DNA of 13,222 nt from Halobacteriales archaeon QH_8_67_36. GTDB lineage: Archaea; Halobacteriota; Halobacteria; Halobacteriales; Haloarculaceae. Position 1 is the stretch's first letter, and each line of letters starts with the position of its first letter. The notes beneath the pieces were generated by a model. That model saw nothing but the letters and a program-made list of their open reading frames with translations. It had not been told where the DNA came from and searched no databases. Location: contig PXQZ01000019.1 of NCBI GenBank assembly GCA_003021755.1, positions 11,315 to 24,536 on the forward strand, written 5' to 3'. This document shows, piece after piece, positions 1 through 7,072 of this stretch. A program made the translations under genes and the position numbers.

Positions 1-668
1 ACGTTGTCCTGTTCGTCTATCTCCGCCGGATGGACGGCGACGGCGATGACGACATCGCCCTCGTGTTCGAAGCTGACGACGTGGGCCCGAACCTCGACCT
101 CACGCCCCTTTATCTGGGTCGTCGCGTTGAACGCACTGACTTCACGCTCCTCGCCCAGGGACTCGATGGTCCGGTTCCCGTCCGATTCGAGGTCGTTCAA
201 CTGGCCGGTCTGATCGGCCACCTGTTCGAGGATGCGCTCGTTCGACCAGCTCGCCGCGGGGTTGAGGCTCCGGCCGGCAACCGTCGCGCCCGGGGACGAC
301 ACGACGACGAACCGCTTGAGGCCGGCGACTTCGCCGTCACCGCCCGTCTCGTTGGCCGCGGCGTCCCGTAGCGTCTCGTTGTTCCCCATGGTTTCGTTGT
401 CCGCGATGTCCGCCAGCGAACCGTTGCTGGTGTATCGCTGGACCTGGTTGACGACGCGGATGGTCCGCTCCTGGCCGAAGAACTCCACGTCGCGGGTGAG
501 CGACCGCGTACTGGAGTTGTTCAGTTCGTAATCAGTCGAAGACAGCGCCTCGTCCTCGACCGTGGCGTTGTTGGCCTCGAACGCCACTGTTTCGCCCGTT
601 ATCAGGCCGACACACCCCGAAGAAACGACCAGTAGCGCGACGACGGTCGTCAGAATCACACGTCTCAT
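1..668 (-). CDS. Lipoprotein, DUF6517-like (C-terminus cut by window edge)
   Basis: The reading frame is open from an ATG at 668 down to the left edge, so about 222 residues of the N-terminal part are visible and the stop lies outside. The protein starts MRRVILTTVVALLVVSSGC, a short positive N-terminus, a hydrophobic stretch and a lipobox-like SSGC with Cys19. This suggests an exported, lipid-anchored haloarchaeal surface protein. The mature part is acidic and rich in Asn and Thr (for example LADIADNETMGNNETLRD). It resembles the haloarchaeal DUF6517 lipoproteins (family assignment from memory). A strong TATA element near 691-700 lies about 27 nt upstream of the ATG, which supports this start on a leaderless mRNA. 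The function is unknown. Upstream on the same strand is cysS, but the gap and separate promoter argue against an operon. Confidence 0.8.
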   Translation of the reverse strand, partial: MRRVILTTVVALLVVSSGCVGLITGETVAFEANNATVEDEALSSTDYELNNSSTRSLTRDVEFFGQERTIRVVNQVQRYTSNGSLADIADNETMGNNETLRDAAANETGGDGEVAGLKRFVVVSSPGATVAGRSLNPAASWSNERILEQVADQTGQLNDLESDGNRTIESLGEEREVSAFNATTQIKGREVEVRAHVVSFEHEGDVVIAVAVHPAEIDEQDN

Positions 669-687
669 ACCACTACAACCCGGTTCT

Positions 688-700
688 TACTTTATAAGTT
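688..700 (-). promoter_or_regulatory. TATA/BRE promoter of the lipoprotein gene
   Basis: On the minus strand the sequence reads AACTTATAAAGTAAG, centred about 27 nt before the ATG at 668. That is the expected archaeal TATA-to-start distance for a leaderless transcript. It is the only AT-rich patch between cysS and this gene. Confidence 0.6.
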
Positions 701-752
701 TCGTGGCTGTGACTGGGAGCGAAAGTTCTTGGACGAGTCGGACACGCTCGGC

Positions 753-2246
753 TCAGTCGGTGTCTGTGAGCCTGTAGGTCGGCCCCTCGTCGGTGTCCTG
801 GACCTCGACGCCCATCGCTTCGAGTTCGTCGCGCAGTTCGTCGGCCCGCTCGTAGTTGCCCGCCGCCCGCTCGTTCTCCCGGGCTTGCAGGACGAGTTCG
901 ACGAGGTCGCCGGCCAGCGACACGTCGCTGCCCGCCGACCCGTCTCCTCCAAAGGAGAGCCCCAGCACGCCGCGGCCGAACTCCTCGAACGTCCCGACGG
1001 CTCGCCGGAGCGCGGCGTAGTCGTACTCGTCGTGGTCGTCGACGTAGCCGTTGACAGCGCCGGTGAGGTCGAGCAGCGCGGTCGTCGCCTCGCGGGTGTT
1101 GAAGTCGTCGTTCATCGCTGCCTCGAACGCGTCGCGCGCCTCGGTAACGGCCTCGTGGAGGGCCGCGTGTTCGGTCGTCGCGTAGGCGTCGACGCCGTCG
1201 CAGGCCTCGACCGCACGTTCGTAGCCACGCCGGAGACGGTCCCAGCGCTCCTCGGCCTCGCCGATGGTCTCCCTACCGTAGGTCGCCCGCGAGGTGTAGG
1301 CCGTCGACAGCAGGAACGTGCGCAGGACGTCCGGTCCGAACTCGTCGACGGCCTCGCTGACGGTGAAGAAGTTCCCCAGCGAGGAGGACATCTTCTCGCC
1401 TTTCGTCTCCAGCAGCCGGACGTGGAGCCAGTAGTCGGCGAAACGCCGACCGGTCGCGGCCTCGCTCTGAGCCACCTCGTTTTCGTGGTGGGGGAAGACG
1501 AGGTCCTGCCCGCCGACGTGGATGTCGATGGTCTCGTCGAGGTGGGTCATCGACATGGCCGAACACTCGATGTGCCAGCCGGGTCGGCCCTCGCCCCACG
1601 GCGATTCCCACGTCCGGGCCGTCCTACAGGCTTCCTCGGCGGGGACGGCCTCGGAGTGCTGGTGGTCCGCGATGTCCTCGGGGTCGACACCGCCGGCCTT
1701 CCAGAGCGCGAAGTCGGCGGGGTGGCGCTTCTCGCCGGTCCGCTCGCCCTGCGATTCGAGGTCCTCGACCGACTGGCCCGACAGCGCGCCGTACTCCTCG
1801 AAGCTCGTCACGTCGAAATACACCGACCCGTCGACCTCGTAGGCGTGGCCACCTTCGACGAGGCGCTCGACCAGCGAGATAATCTCGGGGACGTGTTCGG
1901 AGACGCGCGGGTACACCTCGGCACGAGCGAGGTTTAGCGACCGCATGTCGTCGATGACCTCCCGGACGTAGTGGCGCGCCACGTCGGCCTCGCTCTCGCC
2001 GTCCTCGCCGACGCGGGCGACGATTTTCTCGTTGACGTCGGTGAAGTTCTCGACGTGGTGGACATCGTAGCCGAGCCACTCCAGCCAGCGACACATCACG
2101 TCGACGTGGACCCACCCGCGGGCGTGGCCCAGATGGGGCGGGTCCGACGTCGTCAGTCCGCAGTAGTACAGCAACACGGAGTCGGGGTCGCGTGGCTCGA
2201 ACGGCTCCGTCTCGCCGGTCAGCGTGTTCGTCACGCGCAGCGTCAT
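753..2246 (-). CDS. cysS: Cysteine--tRNA ligase
   Basis: Class I aminoacyl-tRNA synthetase of 497 residues that charges tRNA-Cys with cysteine, in the cytoplasm. Visible landmarks are the N-terminal YYCG at about 27-30 with zinc-ligand Cys29, the HLGH form of the HIGH motif at 38-41, the GWHIECSAM segment with Cys228, the HHENE block at 253-257, and the KMSSS loop at 285-289. These cover the catalytic and zinc-binding elements of the family, so the gene looks intact and of normal length. A small difference is CGLTTSDPPHLGHAR where many bacterial enzymes have CGPTVYD; I recall the same form in Haloarcula enzymes. The C-terminal half is the helical-bundle and anticodon-binding region. The ATG at 2246 gives the standard MTLRVTNTLTG start. 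Only a weak TATA-like patch (about 2272-2278) precedes it. The DUF7523-like gene lies 114 bp upstream on the same strand, so cotranscription is possible. Confidence 0.97.
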   Translation of the reverse strand: MTLRVTNTLTGETEPFEPRDPDSVLLYYCGLTTSDPPHLGHARGWVHVDVMCRWLEWLGYDVHHVENFTDVNEKIVARVGEDGESEADVARHYVREVIDDMRSLNLARAEVYPRVSEHVPEIISLVERLVEGGHAYEVDGSVYFDVTSFEEYGALSGQSVEDLESQGERTGEKRHPADFALWKAGGVDPEDIADHQHSEAVPAEEACRTARTWESPWGEGRPGWHIECSAMSMTHLDETIDIHVGGQDLVFPHHENEVAQSEAATGRRFADYWLHVRLLETKGEKMSSSLGNFFTVSEAVDEFGPDVLRTFLLSTAYTSRATYGRETIGEAEERWDRLRRGYERAVEACDGVDAYATTEHAALHEAVTEARDAFEAAMNDDFNTREATTALLDLTGAVNGYVDDHDEYDYAALRRAVGTFEEFGRGVLGLSFGGDGSAGSDVSLAGDLVELVLQARENERAAGNYERADELRDELEAMGVEVQDTDEGPTYRLTDTD

Positions 2247-2360
2247 TACCCGAGTTCACCGGACCGGGCTGCTTGAAGGCGTCGGAACTGGTCACTGTGT
2301 CCTGACTCACCGGTCCGGTCACTGATAGCTGAAGTCCCACCCGCGTGTCTCTGTCGCCGG

Positions 2361-2831
2361 CTACCGGCCCACAGCGCCCTCGACCACCCGGAGCACGTCG
2401 GGTCCGTTCGACCGTTCGACCACCACGACGAGCGTCCCGTCGCCGACGCCGGCCGCCTCGATGGCGATCTCGGCTGCGCGCAGTCGGCCCAGCACGTTAC
2501 CGAGGGCCGCTGCTGACACGTCGCCACGGGCGACGATGCCCGTCAGTGAGCCGGCACCCTCGCCAAAGCGGGTGTCGCCGACGGTGAGAAGCCCGTCGCC
2601 CTCGACGCGACCCAGCCCGCTCCGCATCGAGACGCGCGCCTCGCTCTCGTGGGCCGGGTCGTCGGCCAGTTCCTCGGCGAGGCGCCGCAGGGCGGTGGCG
2701 ACGGCGTCCGTGTCGCCGTCCACGTCGAGCGCTCTGGCGGCGGCGGTGTAGTTGACGACGCCGGCGCGGAGCCCGTCGTAGAGGAACGGGCGCTCGCGGA
2801 CGGCGTCGCGGGTAGCGGCGGCGAGTGACAT
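2361..2831 (-). CDS. Small haloarchaeal protein, DUF7523-like
   Basis: The proposed protein has 156 residues and starts MSLAAATRDAVRERPFLYDG at the ATG at 2831. A longer in-frame start at 2963 is rejected: it would run through the promoter region of the divergent gene and add 44 residues of non-haloarchaeal composition (basic and serine-rich, few acidic residues). The N-terminal half looks helical (AVRERPFLYDGLRAGVVNYTAAARAL), like a small helical or HTH-type unit. The C-terminal half has beta-alpha-beta character (LTGIVARGDVSAAALGNVL and GTLVVVVER), suggesting an ACT-like regulatory fold. It resembles haloarchaeal DUF7523 proteins (from memory). No enzymatic motif is seen and the function is unknown. 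A TATA element at about 2853-2861 lies 26 nt upstream. A GGAG is also present 7 nt before the ATG, so either leaderless or SD-led initiation could occur. Confidence 0.8.
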   Translation of the reverse strand: MSLAAATRDAVRERPFLYDGLRAGVVNYTAAARALDVDGDTDAVATALRRLAEELADDPAHESEARVSMRSGLGRVEGDGLLTVGDTRFGEGAGSLTGIVARGDVSAAALGNVLGRLRAAEIAIEAAGVGDGTLVVVVERSNGPDVLRVVEGAVGR

Positions 2832-2852
2832 ACCCTTCTCCGGGGGCTCCAC

Positions 2853-2861
2853 TATCAAAAG
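2853..2861 (-). promoter_or_regulatory. TATA element of the DUF7523-like gene
   Basis: The minus-strand CTTTTGATA is centred about 26 nt upstream of the ATG at 2831. It favours the short start over the ATG at 2963, because that longer frame would place this promoter inside the coding sequence. Confidence 0.5.
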
Positions 2862-2928
2862 CGTAGGCGGATTCGAGCCCGCATCAGGCCGGACCGAGCG
2901 ATGGAGACGGGCGTTTACACTAGCGAAG

Positions 2929-2937
2929 CTTTTTATT
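2929..2937 (+). promoter_or_regulatory. TATA-like element upstream of the PH/Mrr-like gene
   Basis: CTTTTTATT is centred only about 21 nt before the ATG at 2954. This is slightly short for a leaderless transcript, so the true start could be the ATG with a shifted TATA register or the in-frame GTG a little downstream (near residue 18). It is the strongest AT-rich patch in the divergent 2832-2953 region. Confidence 0.45.
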
Positions 2938-2953
2938 CGATAGCACACAAAGT

Positions 2954-4262
2954 ATGAATACAACTACAAGACAGACGCAAGACTGTCGACTGGGGGTTAC
3001 ATCCGTGGGGCAGATAATCAACGTCGACGGTGGGGACGAAACCCTTCCCGAGGCTCTCACACAGACCGTAAAGAGCGGGCACTGGTCCGGCGAGTATCTC
3101 GCCGACCGACCGGCGATAGACGCCGTCTCGGACGACGAGACGGTTCAGTTCGTCGTGACGAACCGGAAGCAGGGTATCGCGATACGGAACGGGACGACCC
3201 GACACGTGATACCGGACAGCCGGTACCGGACTGTCGTCGTCGTCACGGACCAACGAGTAATCGGGCTGGTCGGCAAGATAGGGGGTGACCGGCAGTTGAC
3301 CCTCGACATCTCGGAGATAACGGACGTGGCCGCGACGACGAACGTGCGGACCTGCGAGCTGGCCATCGACCGGGCCGACGCGCCGACGTGGACGGTTCGG
3401 ACCGAGGCCGACGGACTCGGGGAGGTGGCCGACTATCTCAGAGACAGGAGCGAGGCGTGCCGGAGCCGCGGGCGGGGGCAGGCCGCCGGCCAGTCCATCC
3501 GCGGCCTGTTCGAGACCACGGTCGGCTCGGCGAAGTCTTTCGAACGCGACCAGGTCGCAGAGCTGATACCGGCCATGGACGACTCGGCGCGCGGGCGGGC
3601 CGAGACCGGCCCGGGCGATACATCCGATACGGGGGAGGCCGGCAGCCGCGAGTCAAACACGGACCGACCCGACAAACCGGACGGGGAGACGGCGATAGAC
3701 GACGTTCTGCAGGCGCTCGCAAAGACCGACTGGCGTGCCCGGGGTGCGGAGCCGAAGAGCCCGTTCGACCTGCTCGCGGAGCGCGAGGACGAACTGGTGG
3801 GCGTGGTCGTCGACTGTCCGTCGGACGGACGCATCGACCGTCCCACCATTGAGCACTGCGACGCGATCACGGGCGCGGCCGGAACGGACACCGTGATGCT
3901 GGCGACGACGGGCACGGTCCGGAACGTCGACGCGCGACTGGCCGCCGACCTCGGGGTTCGACTCCGGAACGTGGCGACGATGAGCGACACCACGGACCCG
4001 CCGGTCGTCGAGGCGGTGACCGAGATGGTCAGCAAGGTGCTCTCGGGGCATCGTCGTCCACAGCCCCGAAGACGGAACCGTCAGGAGCAGTATCGAACAC
4101 TGCGACGTCGTCACTGGCGCCGCCGGCACGGACACGGTGCTGCTTGCGACGACGGGCACGGTGCGGGACGCCGACGAGCGACTGGCCGAGGAGCTCGGGG
4201 TTCGACTCGTCAAGTCGGACTCGCTCGCCCCCCGCCACGTGACCGAGATCGTCGACGAGTAA
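2954..4262 (+). CDS. PH-like protein with tandem Mrr-like half-domains, frameshifted near 4045-4048
   Basis: The uninterrupted frame runs to a stop at 4309 (451 residues), but its last 87 residues are an abnormal Arg-rich tail. Skipping one G in the GGGG run at 4045-4048 restores a normal haloarchaeal reading to a TAA at 4260-4262, giving about 435 residues. Residues 60-150 look like a bacterial-type PH or GRAM-like domain (RTVVVVTDQRVIGLVG, then LDISEITDVAATT), a fold common in haloarchaeal proteins with nuclease-like partners. Residues 205-245 are an acidic linker. Residues 248-340 resemble the distal half of Mrr-type restriction endonuclease domains: a VGVVVDCP strand, then IEHCDAITGAAGTDTV and LATTGTV...LAADLGVRL. 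The position equivalent to the catalytic Lys of QAKR is not Lys. The restored frame adds a second copy of this half-domain. Start choice is uncertain. Function is unknown; a binding or regulatory role is more likely than DNA cleavage. Confidence 0.65.
3800..3964 (+). repeat. Repeat copy 1: Mrr-like half-domain
   Basis: This copy encodes GVVVDCP through LGVRL in the main frame. From IEHCD to LGVRL (3848-3964) it aligns without gaps to copy 2 with 31 of 39 residues identical by my count. Shared exact DNA includes gcgacgacgggcacggt and ctcggggttcgactc. Confidence 0.85.
4047..4208 (+). repeat. Repeat copy 2: Mrr-like half-domain, out of frame with copy 1
   Basis: Read from GGC at 4047 this encodes GIVVHSPEDG, then IEHCDVVTGAAGTDTV, LLATTGTVRDADERL and AEELGVRL. 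The matching IEHC codons start 244 nt apart (3848 and 4092). Since 244 is not a multiple of three, the second copy cannot be read in the same frame as the first. Confidence 0.85.
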
Positions 4263-4302
4263 GACGCCGCGGGATATCGGGCCCGCCCGTCGCGTGGCGA
4301 AG

Positions 4303-4312
4303 CCCCTAAGGC
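4303..4312 (+). promoter_or_regulatory. TATA-like element of cbiX
   Basis: The patch CCCCTAAGGC is centred about 26 nt upstream of the cbiX ATG at 4334. It is a weak haloarchaeal-type TATA sequence. Its distance fits a leaderless mRNA, and it lies beyond the restored stop at 4262 of the preceding gene. Confidence 0.4.
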
Positions 4313-4333
4313 CGATTCTGCCCAACGCCCAGT

Positions 4334-5257
4334 ATGGACCAAGCGCTGGTTATCGCCGCCCACGGCTCACATCTGAACGCCGAGTCGAGCACCCCCACGT
4401 TCTCCCACGCGGACACCATCCGCGCGACCGGCGCGTTCAGCGAGGTCAGAGAGTCCTTCTGGAAGGAGGAGCCCCACTTCCGGGAGGCCCTTCGCACCGT
4501 AGACGCCGAGGAGGTGTATCTCGTCCCGCTGTTCATCTCCGAGGGCTACTTCACCGAGCAGGTCATCCCCCGGGAGTTCCGCCTGGACGACTGGGACCCG
4601 GCGCTGTGGGACTCCGACGGGACGAGCGCGGACTCCGCCACGCTGACCGCCGATGACACCGGCCAGACCGTCCACTACTGCGGTCCCGTCGGGACCCACG
4701 ACTCGATGAGCGACGTCATCGTCCAGCGCGCGAAGTCGGTCACCGACGACCCCGACGTGGGCGATGGGTTCGGACTCGCGGTGGTCGGTCACGGTACCGA
4801 GCGCAACGAGAACTCCGCGAAGGCCATCGAGTACCACGCCGACCGCATCGCCAAGATGGACCGCTTCGACGAGGTGGCGGCGCTGTTCATGGACGAGGAC
4901 CCCGAAGTCGACGACGTGACGGACTTCTTCGGGAGCGAGACGCACAGCGCCTCGGGCCGTTCACACGGGCGTCGCCCGTGTGAAGACATCGTCGTCGTCC
5001 CCCTGTTCATCGCGGACGGCTACCACACCCAGGAGGACATCCCGGAGGACATGGGGCTGTGTGAGGACTACCGCGACGGCTGGGGCGTTCCGGAGACGGT
5101 CGACGACAGGCGCATCTGGTACGCGGGCGCCGTGGGGACCGAACCGTTGATGGCAGACGTAGTGCTGGAGCGGGCGGCCGACGCCGGCGCCGACGTGCGC
5201 GCGGCCATCGAGCAGGTCCGGGGCGAAACGGACGACGCGAGCGCCGCGGGCGACTGA
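4334..5257 (+). CDS. cbiX: CbiX-type sirohydrochlorin (cobalto)chelatase, double half-domain
   Basis: A 307-residue class II chelatase-like protein, expected to insert Co2+ (or Fe2+) into sirohydrochlorin in early cobalamin or siroheme synthesis. It carries two CbiX/SirB half-domains. The first begins ALVIAAHGS with His10 and has VYLVPLFISEGYFTEQVIP (about 61-79). The second begins LAVVGHGTE with His153 and has IVVVPLFIADGYHTQEDIP (219-237). The two halves mirror each other, as in long CbiX proteins; His10 and His153 sit at the usual metal-binding position. Residues 201-217 (SETHSASGRSHGRRPCE) break the expected run into IVVVPLF and are encoded partly by a perfect palindrome, so this looks like an inserted element that kept the frame. 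The C-terminal tail is acidic and Ala-rich. The DR2241-family gene follows 75 bp downstream on the same strand with its own TATA box. The exact metal cannot be told from sequence. Confidence 0.9.
   Translation: MDQALVIAAHGSHLNAESSTPTFSHADTIRATGAFSEVRESFWKEEPHFREALRTVDAEEVYLVPLFISEGYFTEQVIPREFRLDDWDPALWDSDGTSADSATLTADDTGQTVHYCGPVGTHDSMSDVIVQRAKSVTDDPDVGDGFGLAVVGHGTERNENSAKAIEYHADRIAKMDRFDEVAALFMDEDPEVDDVTDFFGSETHSASGRSHGRRPCEDIVVVPLFIADGYHTQEDIPEDMGLCEDYRDGWGVPETVDDRRIWYAGAVGTEPLMADVVLERAADAGADVRAAIEQVRGETDDASAAGD
4960..4984. repeat. Perfect palindrome inside cbiX (11-bp arms, 3-nt loop)
   Basis: The left arm ttcacacgggc at 4960-4970 is exactly complementary to gcccgtgtgaa at 4974-4984, with gtc between. 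It encodes part of GRSHGRRPCE in cbiX and, because it is palindromic, reads SHGRRPCER on the other strand too. Its perfection and its position in a loop before a conserved strand suggest a small REP- or MITE-like mobile palindrome that inserted in frame. It was not found elsewhere in this window. Confidence 0.8.
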
Positions 5258-5302
5258 CGGCCGCGGAGCGCCTGACGCGGCAACTGCCGTGGGAACCGAC
5301 TC

Positions 5303-5311
5303 GCTTTTTTC
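5303..5311 (+). promoter_or_regulatory. TATA element of the DR2241-family gene
   Basis: The T-run in CTCGCTTTTTTCC is centred about 26 nt before the ATG at 5333, consistent with a leaderless start. It could also act as a T-rich terminator for cbiX upstream. Confidence 0.5.
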
Positions 5312-5332
5312 CGCAGAGTCCCGTGGTCCGGT

Positions 5333-6409
5333 ATGAACGAGGACCCGGTGGACGCGCTGGTGGCTACCGCGCCGGACGGCATCGATTTCGACGGCCTCCG
5401 CGTCGAGGAGCGCGACGGCTACACGTTCGAGACGCCTGCCGACGCGGCCAGCGGGCTCGCCGCGGCCGCCCTCCGCGAGGCAGCGACGGGCGACCCGTAC
5501 GTGGGGAACTGGTACTTCTGGCACGCGGTCGCCCCGCAGACCGACGCCCGCTGGACCTTCCTCCGCTGGCTCGAAGGGGCCGAAGAACAGCCGGTCGCCG
5601 AGCGCTACGACGCACTCGATGACGGGCTCGCCACCGAGTGGGGACAGCTACGGGTCACCGTCTCGCTGGACGGCCCCGCGGGTCGCCGCTACGAACTCAG
5701 ACACGTCGACGACGCCGGGACCTCGGCGGACGAACTGGACGGCTACGAGGACCCGCTCGATGCCCGCGAACTCGCCAAGCACGACGACGACGGCGACTAC
5801 CGCCCGCTGAAGACCGCCCCCTCGCTGCAGACCGGCTGGCGGTTCCCGAGCCTCGCCGCCGCGGACGTCGTCGAGGCCGTCCACGCGTTCTACCCGGCGA
5901 CGGTCCAGAACTGGCACCGCGAGCGCGAGGGCGAACTGGACGTCGACCACTGGCGCGAGACCGTCGACCGCCAGACCGGCATCTACGGCGTCGTCCGAAC
6001 CTGGGACCGCGGCGAGGGTCACGAACACGTCAATTGGGTGGCCGAGGCCTGCTGTGACGACTCCCAGTGTCTGAAACGCCGGGAGTGGGAGTACGACGAC
6101 GAAACCGAACTGGACGTCGCGGGCGGCGACGGCGAGTTCCCCTGCCGGGAACCGTGTTCGCTGGTCATCGCGGCCGCGCGCCAGTGGACCAAACTGGAGG
6201 GCGAACAGTCCGAGACCTACGAGTTCGAACTGACCCCAAGCGAGAAAGAGCAGGTCGAGGCCGTCATCGACGCCGTCGCCGACGGCCGGGCCGACGACAT
6301 CCGCGAGGCAGACGTGTACGACGGCGCGAACCGCTACCGGACCCGGTTTCTCCGCGCGAAACTGTTCGACGACGACGGCAACCTCGCCGGCGTTGAGACC
6401 GACAATTAG
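5333..6409 (+). CDS. DR2241-family Fe-S protein, probable CbiX partner
   Basis: A 358-residue soluble, acidic protein. It has a Cys cluster toward the C-terminus: Cys240, Cys241 and Cys246 in EACCDDSQCLKR, and Cys271 and Cys275 in FPCREPCSLVIAAARQW. This fits the 4Fe-4S binding domain named after Deinococcus DR2241, where I recall it being fused to a CbiX-like domain. The N-terminal 160 residues (including GNWYFWHAVAP and ARWTFLRWLEG) fit the associated stabilising domain. Lying directly after cbiX on the same strand, it probably works with the chelatase in tetrapyrrole metallation or redox sensing; this role is inferred. The Cys count is enough for one 4Fe-4S cluster, and which four ligate it is unknown. 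Length and start (ATG with a TATA 26 nt upstream) look normal. Confidence 0.8.
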   Translation: MNEDPVDALVATAPDGIDFDGLRVEERDGYTFETPADAASGLAAAALREAATGDPYVGNWYFWHAVAPQTDARWTFLRWLEGAEEQPVAERYDALDDGLATEWGQLRVTVSLDGPAGRRYELRHVDDAGTSADELDGYEDPLDARELAKHDDDGDYRPLKTAPSLQTGWRFPSLAAADVVEAVHAFYPATVQNWHREREGELDVDHWRETVDRQTGIYGVVRTWDRGEGHEHVNWVAEACCDDSQCLKRREWEYDDETELDVAGGDGEFPCREPCSLVIAAARQWTKLEGEQSETYEFELTPSEKEQVEAVIDAVADGRADDIREADVYDGANRYRTRFLRAKLFDDDGNLAGVETDN

Positions 6410-6467
6410 GACAGTCGCTGCAAACTAGTGTACACCCGACCGCGGTGCAGTCGGTGGGCCGTTCGTG

Positions 6468-7031
6468 TCAGCCGTCAGCACCGTGTCGGCCGATCAGCAC
6501 CAGCACACCGAGCGCGACGAGCGCGAGGGCTATCACGACGACCGCTGCGACGGCGCTCTCGAAGACGGCCGCGGCCCCGACGGCGAGTCCGACCGCTACC
6601 CCGCTGGCGGCGAGCAGCGGACCGAGCGGGAGCTTCCCCGCGTTCCCGTTCCCCTCGGTCCGTGGCTGGGGTTTCGTCAGTTCCTCGCCCACCTCGACCC
6701 CGTCGTCGGTCGTCACCGGTTCGGTCAGCCGGACGTCGACGTAGCGGGTCGTCGCGCCGTAGGCCGTGACCAGTTTCAGGTTGCCGCGGGCGGTCCCGTC
6801 GCCGGTGCGGGTCACCCGGACCCGGCGTTCGCTGTCGCCCTCGACGTGGTGGTTCGGCGCGTCGACGGCGGCCTGCTCGGAGAGGGCGTCGTCGAGATGG
6901 AGATGAACGTGCGTGGACTCGCCGTGGTTGACGAGCACCACGTCGAAGCTGTCGCTCGCCTCGAAGTCGTCGGGGACCGAGAGGCTGTGGAGTGCCTCAC
7001 GGTTGACGTGGACTGTCAGAGCATCGGACAC
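6468..7031 (-). CDS. Membrane-anchored haloarchaeal protein, DUF7524-like (GTG start)
   Basis: A 187-residue protein starting at a GTG at 7031 and reading MSDALTVHVNREALHSLSVP. Residues 1-105 look like a soluble beta-rich domain with alternating hydrophobic strands (FDVVLVNHGESTHVHLHLDD, RRVRVTRTG, TTRYVDVRLTEPV), similar to small Ig-like extracellular folds. A short polar linker (QPRTEGNGNAGK) precedes two adjacent hydrophobic segments at about 134-156 and 159-181, which are transmembrane helices, and a short RHGADG tail. There is no signal peptide, so the soluble domain's side of the membrane is unclear. It resembles haloarchaeal DUF7524 (from memory). It is convergent with the Fe-S protein gene across a 58-bp gap. 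A TATA patch about 27 nt upstream supports the GTG start. Function unknown. Confidence 0.75.
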   Translation of the reverse strand: MSDALTVHVNREALHSLSVPDDFEASDSFDVVLVNHGESTHVHLHLDDALSEQAAVDAPNHHVEGDSERRVRVTRTGDGTARGNLKLVTAYGATTRYVDVRLTEPVTTDDGVEVGEELTKPQPRTEGNGNAGKLPLGPLLAASGVAVGLAVGAAAVFESAVAAVVVIALALVALGVLVLIGRHGADG

Positions 7032-7052
7032 TTTAGAGTGTCCGTCGGCCTC

Positions 7053-7064
7053 GAAGAAAAAGAT
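7053..7064 (-). promoter_or_regulatory. TATA-like element of the DUF7524-like gene
   Basis: The minus-strand TCTTTTTCTTC lies about 27 nt upstream of the GTG at 7031, in the 41-bp gap after the Trm112 gene. It allows independent transcription, though read-through from Trm112 is also possible. Confidence 0.4.
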
Positions 7065-7072
7065 TCAGGGGG

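Noticed and set aside
729..1937. Long plus-strand ORF of 402 residues opposite cysS.
   Set aside because: It is a shadow of cysS typical of GC-rich antisense frames; cysS has every family motif.
2866..2885. Minus-strand GGGCTCGAATCCGC looks like a tRNA T-arm, hinting at a tRNA or att site.
   Set aside because: The stem pairs poorly for a 5-bp T-stem, no matching acceptor, D or anticodon arm lies upstream, and the patch overlaps the DUF7523-like promoter.
2361..2963. Longer start for the DUF7523-like protein at 2963.
   Set aside because: It would run across the promoters of both divergent genes and adds residues of unlike composition; the ATG at 2831 has a TATA element 26 nt upstream.
4263..4309. 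The 451-residue reading of the gene at 2954 ending at 4309 as the true protein.
   Set aside because: The last 87 residues are Arg-rich and unlike the rest, whereas the +1 frame gives a close copy of the preceding domain and stops at 4262.
5305..5311. T-run as a definite cbiX terminator.
   Set aside because: It sits exactly at the TATA distance for the next gene, so a promoter role explains it at least as well.
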